A DNA stretch of 64,000 bases. It comes from Spirodela intermedia (Eukaryota; Streptophyta; Magnoliopsida; Alismatales; Araceae). The position numbers and the translations under genes are program-made. The notes under the pieces were generated by a model that saw nothing but the letters and a program-made list of their open reading frames with translations, was not told the DNA's origin and did not search any database. Position 1 is the first letter of the stretch, and each line of letters starts with the position of its first letter. The stretch is from assembly GCA_902729315.2 (NCBI GenBank), contig LR746267.1:8680424-8744423 (forward strand), in the 5' to 3' direction. This document shows positions 14,046 through 25,800 of this stretch, piece by piece.

Positions 14046-14852
14046 TGTGACACTCGCGGAACCTCCCGACTGGGTTGACACTGGGAGAGACCACGTGAGA
14101 CACACGCGGATTGAGGCGGGCGTTTCACACGCACGGCTGGCGCGTGGGCCACACGGAAGACGCGGTAAAATGGGAACTCGGCAGAGCGAGTCTCCCGGAT
14201 CTAGGATGGTCCCTCTGGATCTACGAGAGATGCGGAATAAACGCAAGAAGACGTCTGTACGACGAAGAGAGAGGCGGAAGTGAGGGAGGATAATACGGCG
14301 GAAGATTATCCAGACTTCTCTGAAGAGGTGGAAGAGAGGGAGGACAATACGGCGGAGGATTATCTGGACTTCTCCGAAGAGGCGGAAGAGAGGGAGGATA
14401 ATACGGCAAAGGTTATCCCCCTCTCTCTCTATAAAAAGTGGAGAACTTCACTTTCTGAGGGATGACGGAAGGAGAGGAAATTTCAAGAGAGAGAAAGGGA
14501 AAGAGCTGTAGAACGAGAGAGAGCTTGAGTCTCGTTCGTAGGGAAGGGGAAGCTCCGGTTCGAGAGTGGGGAGTGTTCGGAGGAAGTTGGGGTATCTGTG
14601 AAGCGCCGGCATCGAGCAATGAGCTGGTTAAGAGCTGCGAGAGAGCTGAAAGTCAAAGATGGTCATGTTGGACCCTTCTCGTCTCCCCCTGTAAGCCTTT
14701 CTTGAGAATAATATTCTTCTTGCTATTCCATTATCGCAGTAGGATCGAGGAGAGTTCCACAGGTGATCTGGGGGCTGCTCGGCATTGAGGGGGCAACGGT
14801 CGAGGCCGGTCTTGGGTGGTTGAACCGCGAACTGGAGAGTCCACCCATGACA
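14046..14852 (+). repeat. 3' LTR of the gypsy element
   Basis: An 807-bp LTR with tgtgacac start and atgaca end. A TATA-like tctataaaaag occurs at about 14428. It holds three tandem copies of a 54-bp unit starting at 14282, 14336 and 14390. Confidence 0.88.
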
Positions 14853-15690
14853 GTTGGTTCCCAGAGAAAAACGATTACATGAAGTTGTGGTTTTCTAACC
14901 CCATGTAGCCGTGCCCGAGGCCGCATGGGTGGCCACTCCTGAGGCCGCATTGGTTGGCCACAAATACGGATATGTTTATTATTGACCTTCTCTGTTGTCA
15001 ACAATACTGACGAGGGGAGATTAACTTTTCCGCTCTCTCCGCCCCACACGGAGAGTTGGACTCGTTGAATACTCGTTTGGTGGGCGCCTTCTTCCTCACT
15101 GGCCACCGGTGGCATCTTATCGGCTACTGGCGGGCCCATCTGATGGATCTTATTGCCACACCTACGGATATGTTTATTATTGGCCATATCTGTTGGTCAA
15201 CGACACTGACTAGAGGAGATGACCTTTTCCGCTCTCACCGCCCCTCACCGAGAGTTGGACTCGTGGATTACTCGTTCGGTGGGCTGCCGCCACTCCCGTC
15301 TCATTTCACGCCCGCAGGTATCGAGGAACGGCTCGCACGGGACGAAAATGGTCCAGAGTAGTGAGTGGAGGTTAGCCCCCTCTAAGTGGCAGGGAAAGTC
15401 GTGTATCGGGGTGCGCCACCTCTCTGTTATCCTTAGTTTTATCCTCGCACCCAGTCCGTCTTTCTCTCTCTCCTTTACCGTCTCTCCTTCGTGCCCTCCT
15501 CCTTATCCTCGTAGGCAGGTATCCTATCTCCTTCCACTCCCCCCGACATAATTCCTCGTACCCTCGGGACTCTGGTGAACAGAGACTGTCCGACCGCCTC
15601 GCGGAGAACAGGGGAACCTATCAGCATCCCGTGGTCAAGCTTCTGAGTGGGCACGCAGGAAGCCGCAGTTCTCCGGATTATGGTGATAAT
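14853..15690. repeat. GST block copy A, distal part, with an internal duplication
   Basis: This is the continuation of the GST upstream block after the gypsy insertion; 14858 onwards matches 22415 onwards in copy C. It contains two copies of a segment of about 130 bp (about 14957-15090 and 15154-15292) that occurs once in copy C (about 22500-22640). The end, about 15618-15690, matches 22664-22730, which is just upstream of the HIPL1 start codon. No coding sequence is supported. Confidence 0.75.
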
Positions 15691-16037
15691 CGTAAATGAG
15701 TTGTAAATGAAGATTTACTGGAGTTGGGAGTTTGGAGTGAGGCTTCGCTGACAGAGAACAGAGACGATGGACCCGTGCTCGGATTGGAGGGAGGCGAAGG
15801 ATTTCGTACTCGCTCGGACGATTTAGAGAAGCAAACGGATGCCTTTCATCGATCTGGAAGAGAATCGACGGGAGTCGAAGAGGACCAAATGGCCTGCAGT
15901 AGGGGAATGGAACTGGAACTGAAAGCTATCGCTACAGAGCAAAAACGAACTATGCTGAATTCGGGAACGGGAAGAGAAGGGGATCCGATCGGGAGTTCGC
16001 TACGACTGCAACAAGGAAGGCGCCCCCCGAGATTCTC
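15691..16037. other. 3' flank of the second GST copy
   Basis: From about 15845 the sequence matches the 3' flanks of the other two GST copies (about 6397-6640 and 20345-20580), including a gaatggaactggaactgaaa string. No gene is seen. Confidence 0.6.
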
Positions 16038-16842
16038 CTACTTGGCGGGTGAGGCGGCCTTCAGCTTCATCATCAACGTCTTGGCGAACTCCGCCAGCTT
16101 GTCCGTCTCCGGCATCACTCCCTTCACAGCCTCCTCGGCGCAGAACCGATGAGCCCAAGCGGCCAGCTGAGGGAACTTGTCACCATCCAGGATCTTCAAG
16201 CCGGACATCTTCTCGGTGACCCGAATCCACGCCAAGTAGCTCCCTAGGGTGGTCCACGTACCCCACGTTGTCGCCGCCGAACCAGTTCCCCCCCTTGCCA
16301 CAAGTCTGGAAGGCCTCCTCCAGCAGCTGGACCCCGGCGAAGATCAGCTCCGCCGCGGCTGCCCGCTCCTCGTCTGTATTCGCCTTGTTAATATCCCTCA
16401 CCTGCATGGCCCACTGAAGGCGTCGACAATCGAAGTCAGAATCGAGACAGAAGGAACACATCACATCGCGGATGAGGGAGGGATCGATGGCAGTTCGAGC
16501 CAATGGTGACCCCAAGTTACCTTGTCGTCGATGTAGGCCGCCCAGAAGCGAGCGATGGCCCGGTCGTAAGGGTCGGCGGGGAGGATGGGGGGGCCGGAAG
16601 TCCATGTCTCGTCGATGTACTGCACAATGATGAGGGACTCGCAGACCTGGTTTTCCTCTGTGCAACAGGACGGGGATCTTCTTGTGGACGGGGTTAGATT
16701 TGAGCAGAAGCTCGCTCTTGGGGTTCATCTTCTCCACGATGAGCTTGTAGTCCACCTTTTTCAGGTTGAGGGCGATCCTCGGTTTCATCGAGAAGGGGCT
16801 CGGCCAATCGCCAAGCAACTTCACATCCTCGTACTTCCCCAT
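16038..16842 (-). pseudogene. Tau GST pseudogene, second copy
   Basis: Exon 1 (16521-16842) and exon 2 (16038-16413) line up with the intact gene at 6644-7445 over their full length, with the same intron site and a standard DDK before it. Two frame breaks are visible: one extra base near 16646-16655, just before the conserved E-S glutathione-site residues, and a two-base deletion near 16248-16252, within the G-Y-(L/V)-D motif. Exon lengths agree: 322 against 321, and 376 against 378. The start codon and the S-P-F catalytic motif are kept. Net loss of frame means no full GST can be made, unless these are assembly errors. Confidence 0.85.
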
Positions 16843-17340
16843 TCCTCTCTGTCTCTCTCTCACTACCCCTCCTCCGAAGTGCTCAGTATAGATTCCACTC
16901 GATCCTTAGCCTTCGTCTGAAACTTCAGCCTCGCTAAATAGCCGCGGACTTCATGGGGAAGAAGACGGCCGTTGGGGAAGCTGCGCCGTCCGGTCGCCTA
17001 CTAGCCGTTCGTTGGTGTGCGAATACGAGAGGGTGACTCGAGACCATCTAATTTGTTAGTTGAGGCGTTATTGGCCTGCGAAGCCTAGATGCTATTGCGA
17101 AGGACCATTTATCTCTTCCGGCCCATAAGCAGCTGAACTCATGTTAGATATGTCCCTTGTTCACGAAAAGATGTCGCCCAATGGGCGAGGGATCCTCGAG
17201 GACAGTTGCTGGTGATGACGTCATCAAGTGTAGATCAACATGTCGGGGTGTGGGTCCAGCTGAAAGATAAGACCGTCAAGCCGACACATGAGCCCACGTC
17301 AGATGTTTGTCAAACTGTTCATTATTATTCGAACAGATTT
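16843..17340. other. Upstream region of the second GST copy
   Basis: Non-coding; it is a more diverged version of the upstream region at 7446-7940, recognisable by the cacgtcagatgtttgtc motif near 17293. No gene is seen. Confidence 0.55.
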
Positions 17341-19930
17341 AAATAGAGAGGGAATCCTCCAAGAACTACACCTTATTCGTTGAAGATCTTCTTCCAGAGT
17401 TCTTTATGTTATCGTTTGCAGAGGAGGCTGTGGGATGTTGCCGAGCTTGTGGCATGGGTTCGGGGTTGCTCTTCTTAGCAATGGCAAGTGGCATGTTGTA
17501 ATAACACCAAACCAACATAAGCGGGATGCTTATCAATATAGAGCAGGACAGAAGACCTGACAACATCTATTGATTTTGCAAGAACCATAGGACAGAGCAG
17601 AGCATATGAGGTAGAACAGTCTAACAGTCGTGAGAAGGGAGCAGGTGCCAACGGGCTTATCAATGCCTCAGAACTGTAGCTAACAACCTTGCGAGAGCAA
17701 GGCGTCACATGATGACATCTCAAAGCTAATACGCGCCCTTTTATAAGGGACAGAACTCAGTTTGTACAAGATCGGTAATACTTCCCTCTCTTGTGTATTT
17801 TTTTGCATGAAAAATATGATATCCTTTTTGTGTTGACCTTGTTAGGTTAGGTTAACTAGGCATCGAGGAGGATCGTCAACGCCAATCACATGGGTAGATA
17901 TCATGTAGCTCGTGAGTTCTGGGGAGACAACTTAGCATTAGGGAAGACAATGATGACTATGGAAAGTAGAACCAATGGGCAAATGTTGGTCATCTCATAA
18001 AGAGTTCGGAAATCGTCTTCAAGTTATAGAGGTGTGGTTAGAAGACCTGCAGACAATAACAATGGAGGCGATTGCCCGCATGAGATAAATCAGGGCTGAG
18101 CTATAATGTTGCTGCTCACCCAGAGGAGCTAGAGGCCCTCTCAATAACGTGGTGTTGTTGAAGCATATGGAAACTTGTACATATCTGGTTGAGGTGTCAT
18201 ACATAGTATGCCAACCTTTCAATACCCAAGGCATATGTAGAGACTCATGACACTCATGAAATTGAGAATTTCTTGAGATATTGACCAAAATTTTAAGGCG
18301 AGTCACGTTGTGGAGCAGGATTTCACAATTATTATTATGTATCTTATGCAAACACCAAATTATGGTGGATGACTTAATCCCTAGATCATTGGGACCTCAT
18401 CTCCACTTGAGATAAGTTCATGTGGGAATGGAAAGAATAATTCCTCTTGACAAACAACACATGATTTCTCAAAAATAAACTCTGCCAACTCCACCACATT
18501 GAAATGACTGAGGGAGTATGTGAAGCAGTTTGCTTCACTATTCTTGGACATAAAAAATATGTCTAAAGAGAACAAGTTGTTCAATTTCATAATTAATCTT
18601 CAAACTTGGATATAGGAATAGTTGCAATGCCAAAGTATTCAGGATGTATAGTGGCAATTGATGCCTTGATGAACTATAAGATCAACCTTGCTGACAATAA
18701 GGAGGCTATCAAATGATAGAATGAAGGTAAGTAGAACAAACAGTGTAGCAACTACAACAAGTCACTTGAAACAAACTAAGGTTAATCTAGATAGAAGCAG
18801 TACGAAGAGAGAGGGAAATCCCCTCTGAATCTCCTAAGAATGAATGATTCGTTTGTAGAGGTACTCACTTGCCAAGGGATTGTGTTGACTGTGCATATCA
18901 AAGTGGAGCCAAATGGACAATAGTTGTCTGATTTTGGATAAACACCCGTTGAAGAGACCATTATTCCTTCCCTAAACTCTCTTCATTATTAGGTGTGCCT
19001 AATAACAATGTATAGAGTCAATAATTTTATTAGGATATCAGCTCATCTTTATGGAATTTATCAGCTATCCACCATGGTGGATAGCAAGGCAACCGACAAC
19101 ATTATCTCATAGAAAGTAGTCACTCGATTAGACTTAGCATTGCCACGAGAAGAGGTCCATATTGATATTATCAACTCAATAGCACATGAGATCTTGCTGC
19201 ATGTCAAAAGATGGATAGGGTCAGTAGACTTCGTGATCCTAGTCATGGATGATTTCGAAATAATCATGAGGATGAATTATGGACACAAAATATTTTTTCA
19301 CATTATTTTGGTGTTTTCACCAAAGGCTTGGTACACCCATATTTTGTCCCAAAAGTAAGGAAAACACTTGTAATTTATGGATCTAAAATATTATTTACCC
19401 TAAAACTACAAGATAGATTGAGAAACGAGGCCTATCCATAAACATTCAAGAACTAGACAATGAGGTTTGTCGACAAAACTTGAGTGTCACTTAAAAACTG
19501 ATGCATACGACATGGTAGTAGTGATGGAGGCCGGCGCATAAAGCCAACCTCTACTTGGAGTTGCGTGACTCTTAAAAGAGTTTCAAGACCTATTACTAGA
19601 AAGAATTTCAACACGTTTACCACCTTGTCATGAGGTGGAGCATGGGAGAGAGCTTACATCGGGCACACGCCCACCAGCAAACGTTCTATACAAGATGACA
19701 CCAATGTTTCTAGAGAAGCTACATAGGTAATTGAACCAGTTGCTTTATACGTGACTCATCAGTTAGTCTAAAGCTCCTAATGATACTCACGTCATTTTTC
19801 AGAAGAAAGATGGATCACTATAGTTATACATGCTACTCCACATGTGTAAGACCTGTTCGATTGTCGTTGGAAGAGAGCTTGCTACTTCAATTATGTATCT
19901 GAAGAGTGAATAACATCAAACTACGTTCTG
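17341..19930 (+). mobile_element. Second, heavily decayed gypsy element
   Basis: A gag segment at about 18490-18720 resembles 11540-11740 of the better-kept element (tatgtgaagcagttt and following). A CCHC-like knuckle C-R-G-T-H-L-P-R-D-C lies near 18855, a protease-like segment (V-D-S-K-A-T-D-N, then V-M-D-D-F-E-I-I-M-R-M) near 19075-19275, and RT-like pieces near 19680-19850. Frameshifts and stops are frequent. A TATA-like tttataagg near 17750 may mark an LTR, but no LTR ends were fixed. Confidence 0.6.
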
Positions 19931-20290
19931 ACTTCTGGTGCAGCTGAGGGGCTGCGTGTATACTGGCTCTCTTATGGTGGGCATCTGCTACGGCTGTCAT
20001 TGGTCACTAATGCCACAATCACCTCGAAGATCTTCAGCATGAGGCACATGGGAATGATATTCAAATGTTGTCGCCATCACTACCTCGAGGCCTCCGGTGA
20101 GACGACCTACTACTTTGACGAAGTGCAAAACGGCACAGCTTTATGGGATATGACGTTCTCCATGTCAGTCTACTAGTTATCTTCCAAAATCATCTCTTTT
20201 GTCATTCAATCGTCACTACACTATTCCTTATTCGCTGGTCGTCTTCGGGGGCCTCGGGCAGCTTTTACAGGTGCTTTCCTGCTCGCAGCT
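19931..20290. other. Spacer of unknown origin
   Basis: No coding potential or family similarity was recognised between the decayed gypsy element and the third GST block. Confidence 0.4.
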
Positions 20291-22730
20291 CTCATGGATA
20301 TGCGGCAAAATTTCAATCTTTTAATACGGATGCGTACGCCGTTCATGGATCTGGAAGAGAATCGATGGGATTGGAAATGGAGGAAAATGACAAACGCCCA
20401 ACAGTAGGGGAATGGAAGTGGAACTGAAAGCGCTCGCTACAGAGCAAAAATGAACTCTGCTGAATTCGGGAACATGAAGAGCAGGGGGGATCCGATCGGG
20501 AGCTCGCTACGACGGAGGCTGGACCCCGAGAAGCCCCGACATTTATTGGCGCAGTCCTACGGCATTCTCGAATGAGATTTTCCTACTTGGCGGATGAGGC
20601 GGCCTTCGACCTCGCCATCATCGCCGCGGCTAACTCCAACAGTTTGTCTATCTCCGGCATCACCCCCTTCACAGCTTCCTCGGCACAGAACCGGGCAGCC
20701 CACGCGGTCAGCTGAGGGAACTTGTCTCCGTACAGGATCTTCAAGTCGGACATCTTCTCCGTGACCCGGAACCACCCCAAGTAGCTAGCTACCTAGGGCG
20801 ATGTCCAAGTACCCCACGGCGTCGCCGCCGAACCACCTCCCCCCCTTGCCACAAGTCTGGAAGGCTTCCTCCAGCAGCTGTGCCCCGGCCAGGATCTGCT
20901 CCGCCGCGGCCGCCCGCTCTTCGTCTGTATTCGCCATGTTGTACTCCCTCAACCGCGGGTTCCACTGTAGGAGTCGAAAATCAAAATCAGAACCGAGACA
21001 GGAGGAACTCAACACGTCATGAATTAGGGATCGGCGACAGATCGAGACAAAGGTGGCCCCAATTTACCTTGTCGTAAATGTAGGCTGCCCAGAAGCGTGT
21101 GATGGCCCGATCGTAAGGATCGGCAGGGAGTCTGGGGTGGACGGAGTTCCATGTCTCGTCGATGTACTCTGCACAATGATGAGGGACTCGCAGATAGGAT
21201 TTCCTTTGTGAAACAGGACGGGGATCTTCTTGTGGACGGGGTTAGATTTGAGCAGGAGCTCGCTCTTGGGTTGCATTCTCTCCGCGATGAACTCGTAGCC
21301 TACCTTTTTCAGGTTGAGGGCGATCCTCGCCCTCTTCACGAAGGGGCTCGCCCACACGCCAAGTACCTTCACGTTCTACGACTCCGCCATTCCTCTCTCT
21401 CTCTCTCTCTCTCTCTACCCCTCCGAAGTGCTCAATGTCGAGCCTCTGAAGCCTTGGCCTGGCTACGTAGTCGCGGATTTCTTGTTGGAGAAGGCGAGAC
21501 GTCGGTGGTGGTGTTAGTGGGCGGACAGAGTAGCCGTTCCACGCGAGCGAAGACGAGATGGTTCTGGAAGCTTCCTGACTAGCTGAATAAATGAGGCATT
21601 GCGGAGAACCTTATGGAACTTCAAGATCCTACGTCTCCCGACGATCTGGAAGCTGCCTGTCGGCTGAATAAATGAGACTTTATGGCTCAGGAAAGTCCAC
21701 ATGTCTACTATGTGTTGGCCCATGTACGCATCCCGACCCAATAGCCAACCTCAAGTCGCAGGTGGCGGGTGACGATATCAGCTCTGCCCCTCGTTTCTTG
21801 TCCACTCAAGAATGCCGACTAATTGGGGAGGAGTTTTCGAAGTCAACGCCTAATGATGACGCCACCATGGCAGATCGATGTGGCCACTTGCTGGTCCTGC
21901 TGAAAGATGACCTTCGAGCACGTCGAGCACGTCAGACCCGACGTGGCCACTTACGTCAGATGTTCGACAATTTGTCGTCCATGGTGAGACCAGACTACGG
22001 AAATGGGAGGGTGAAGGAATTCCATGGCGCTGAAGATCTCCTTCTTCTTCTTCCTCAGTTATTGAGGTCATCATTCTCCTAGCCCACCGGACACGTCTTC
22101 GTGCAGGAAGCCATGGAGATGTCACGGTAGATGCAACGAACTCTACCCACGTCGGGACCGTCCATCCCTTTCCCTCATCGTCACGAAATGTGCGCGCCGG
22201 ATGTAATCGCCCAGGGATCGTCACGAAATCTCGTCGACGGAGATAGAGATCGCTGCTTGCCGTAAACATCTACGCCCAGAGCCATCAGCGATCGTTTCCG
22301 GTCTTTTGATTAGATTCCGGTGATCGTGTTTTGCACATTATCGGATTTCGTTATTGATTTCTTTGAATTTATTGCTCGTCTCACCATCAATTTTCTCGAT
22401 CCTGAGCCTGAGGATTGATCCCCGGAGAAAAACGATTACATTAAGTTGTGGTTTCCCTGCTGCAGGGGGTAAAACCTCTCTCTTTCTAACCCACGTGGTC
22501 ACGCCCGACGCCGCACCTACAGATATGTTTATTATTGTCCTTCTCTATTGGTCAACGACACTGACAAGGGGGTATGACCTTTTCCGGCTCTCCCCTAAAC
22601 GGAGAGTTGGCCTCGTTGATTACTCGTTTGGTGGGCGCCCTTTCTCACTTGCCGCCTGTGACATCCCGAGGTCAAGCTTCCGAGTGGGGACGCAGGAAGC
22701 CGCAGTTCTCCGGATAATGGTGATAATTGA
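20291..22730. repeat. GST block copy C
   Basis: The most complete copy of the block: 3' flank, GST pseudogene, and upstream region through about 22730, uninterrupted by the gypsy element found in copy A. It therefore shows the pre-insertion arrangement: gatcctgagcctgaggattg and the following ggagaaaaacgattaca are adjacent here (22399-22440). Its right end lies about 70 bp before the HIPL1 start codon. Confidence 0.75.
20583..21390 (-). pseudogene. Tau GST pseudogene, third copy
   Basis: Exon 1 (21068-21390) and exon 2 (20583-20964) align with the intact copy. Codon 5 is TAG where the intact gene has GAG. A two-base insertion lies near 21168-21174 (just after I-V-Q) and a four-base tagc duplication near 20784-20795, after Y-L-D-I-A-L. 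Exon lengths of 323 and 382 against 321 and 378 agree with these changes. A downstream in-frame Met would lose the start of the thioredoxin fold. The catalytic S-P-F is still readable. It is dead by three independent lesions. Confidence 0.88.
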
Positions 22731-22800
22731 AGCCCAGCGCCATTGCTGCAGTTTCTATCGTCTCCATTGCGCGCAGCTCTGAGCGACGAGGATCGGGAAA
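21391..22800. other. Spacer between the third GST and HIPL1
   Basis: This spacer separates divergent genes: the minus-strand GST relic and plus-strand HIPL1. It would hold the HIPL1 promoter. A CT microsatellite (21392-21416) follows the GST start. Most of it is the duplicated GST block, so the HIPL1 promoter largely lies in duplicated DNA. Confidence 0.6.
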
Positions 22801-25800
22801 ATGATTCGGGTGCTTCTTCTCCTCCTCTTTTCCGCCATCCCTTTGCTTCCATCCTCCTCCGGCCTTCCCTTGTGCGCCGACTCTCGTAAGTTATCTTTTG
22901 TCCTTGAGCTCATTTGCGCCATATGCTGTTGAGGGATCCTCTGTTCTTATCTTCGTTACCCTCTCCGGCCCCTTTGGATGTTTGCTAACAGGGGCACCCA
23001 TCACCATCAATGCTTCCCTGCCCTTCTGCAACTACACTGGGAGAAGCTGCTGCAACGCCACCGACGATGCCTCGTGGAGGAAGCAGTATGAATCCATGAA
23101 CATCTCGGGCACCCCTTGCGATTCAATCGTCAAGTCCATACTCTGTGCTGTAAGTATCCTTCGACTTGTTCCTTGTTGTTTTCTCCGCACTCGAAACCTG
23201 GAAACCTATCGAATTGGGACACGATCACGAAGATGGAAACATCCTTCTTTACCCCATTTCGGTGATACTAGCGGCCTTGGCATGAAATTGTGGGACATAT
23301 CTATAACCAGGTAGCATGTCGGATCCAACATCCTAGAGTGATGTGAATTCTCCTGGACTGTTCCGATCCAACATCCTATAACCGGGTAACTCTTTCTTCT
23401 TTCTCGCCACTTCCCCAAAGGAGGACATGTACAAGCAGTGACCATCAAAATCGATTCTTAGGGCATGAGCCTTAAAGCAAGAAAACGTGTCGATTCTGCG
23501 TTCCAGATTTCTCATTGGTATCCACCACCTGTGAAATAATTTCCAAAGAGTTACTAATATCGCCAAACCAATAAATAGGTTAGACGCGGTTGTGGTCTCT
23601 GAACATTTCTGGAGGATACTTGGGAACTTCCAGTTTTGATGAAAGTTCTCTGGTCAATCACCCTTCGGGATCCAAATGCGGAGCACTACTCCCCAGAGAA
23701 AGATCTTTATCTTCAACCGAAGGGTTCTTCCCCGAGCGGTGCCGCTCTACGGAGCACTTCATCCTCGATTAAAGCTTTTTATAAATAATCTAATGGAGAT
23801 TCTGCCTCTACCGTTCGGCCTCTTTCTTCTAACGCCCTTTTTTTCTCCACTTTTCTAGTAACGTTTGAATTCTGCTGTATAAGCGTTTCACTTTGTTAAA
23901 GTGTTATCCTTCTGTCAGATAATTTTTTCTGCAATTTTTCTGATGTTTGCATCCAACGATTTTCAGAAATGTGATCCATTTGCTTCAAAGATCTTTCCCA
24001 GCACATCAATTGTGCGAACTGTTCCTACGCTCTGTAACACTTCTGCTCCTGTAAGCTCCCTGTCGGTAGGTGCTTCAAAAGCCTTCTGTGAGCAGGTATG
24101 GGACGCGTGCAAAGACGTATCAATAAAGAATTCTCCATTTGGAACTTCTGCTGTGCTTTCCGAGAAATGGCAATCAGAGAAGGACTTTTGTCAAGCGCTT
24201 GGAGGGTCATATGGTAATGATTCAGTGTGCTTTGATGGGAAGCCTGTATCATTTAATAATACCCCGAGTTCGCCGGGTCCCGAGGGTGTGTGCCTTGAAC
24301 GGCTCTGGGGCGATCCCTTCATCAATATAGTCCCCCATCCCGATGGGTCCAACCGTGTGTTCGTTTCTAATCAAGAGGGTAAGATATTTCTGGCTACAGT
24401 GCCTGAACAAGGATTTAATGGAACACTAGGGATAAACACAGAAAACCCTTTTTTGGACATAAGTGGTTTGGTTCACTATGACAGTGAATTTGGACTTTTG
24501 GGAATTGCATTTCACCCAAACTTTGTGGCCAATGGCCGTTTCTTTGTCTCTTACAATTGTGACCGGACCCAGTCTACAAGCTGTTATGGAAGGTGTTCAT
24601 GTAATACAGATGTGCAATGCGTCCCTTCAAATCTTGGGAGTGAAGGGACATCTCAGCCTTGCCAATACCAGAGTATAATCGCTGAATACACTGCCAATAG
24701 TTCCTCGTCCACACCATCCATGGTATTCTCAAACCTTTGGCTGCCAAAGTGAATATTCAAGTCTCTTATCAAAAATGTGTTGCATTTGTCAAAAAACGAT
24801 TTTGATTGTGTCTTGTGTGATATCTCTTGCAGGCGGCCACTGCTAACCCAAATGAAGTTCGAAGAATTTTCTCTATGGGTCTTCCATTCACATCTCATCA
24901 TGCAGGTCAAATCCTTTTTGGACCAACTGATGGATACTTATACTTCATGATGGGGGACGGTGGTTCTATTGGCGACCCTTGGAATTTTGCACAAAATAAG
25001 AAGTCATTTCTTGGGAAGATTTTGCGCCTTAATGTGGATGTGATGCCAAGTGAGTAGTCTAGACTTTCTAGATCAGACCGCCTAGTTTCTTCCATCTTCT
25101 TCTTACGTTAATTTCCTAATGCTCCAATTTTAGTTTACTGCTCTTTCAAAGTGAATGTCACTGACAGATTGTGAACTTGGTAGGGCACGGACACTAGAGG
25201 TTTTCGTTCTTCTGATATTATTTTTTTGACCCTTGCTAACTGTGTAACATTGTCTTTCAAAAATGTTTTAGTTTCTCCCACTGTGTTCACATCCAATCCT
25301 GTCCGAGTTGTGCAGCCAGCTTGTATCCTTTCAGGTTTCTCAAAAGCTCGAATATATTGCAAGTTTCCCAAAACATGCCGGATGCTCCCATTTTTTCTTG
25401 GTTGTACAGGCTGGGGATGGCGGTTCATGCTTATTAAATATTCAAATGATCCTCCTTAAAATTGATAGATCCAGATTAAGCATCTCCATGAAATTCTCCT
25501 CGAGCTCTATTTCGGGGATCCATTTCGGAACTAATGATTATTTTTCTTGTAATGCATTTTTTTTTTCTGAAGACTAATTATTGCTGGGTTCTTATTTATC
25601 TTTGCATTTCCTTCTTTTATATAAACATCTAGTTTAGTGTCTTAGTCATTCCGGGACATATAATTAATCGTGACATTGCAGCATGATTGTGGCAACTGTC
25701 CATGTGTTTTTAGTTTTTAGTTTGAGCAGTTTAGAGTCAGCGGCATGACCAGTTTTCTGGGTGTAGCTGATAGCTGCACTGGATTTGGGAATGGTGGGTT

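Larger units (their letters stand above)
8419..14852 (+). mobile_element. Complete Ty3/gypsy LTR retrotransposon with nested insertions
   Basis: The two ends are LTRs beginning tgtgacactc (8419 and 14046) and ending cc(g/a)tgaca (10928 and 14852). The five bases before the first (gttgg, 8414-8418) are repeated exactly after the second (14853-14857), a target-site duplication. A primer-binding site TGGCATCAGAGC (10932-10943) lies two or three bases after the 5' LTR, and a purine tract (gtgagggagaa, 14035-14045) precedes the 3' LTR. Inside are gag, a CCHC knuckle, protease, part of reverse transcriptase and a chromodomain-like end. The element cannot move by itself: the protease active site and RT are damaged, RNase H and integrase are missing, and the 5' LTR is split by a copia element. 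Confidence 0.9.

Noticed and set aside
14221-14409. Proline-rich 62-codon frame on the minus strand
   Set aside because: It is the translation of the 54-bp minisatellite in the gypsy LTR; 54 is a multiple of three so any frame without a stop repeats.
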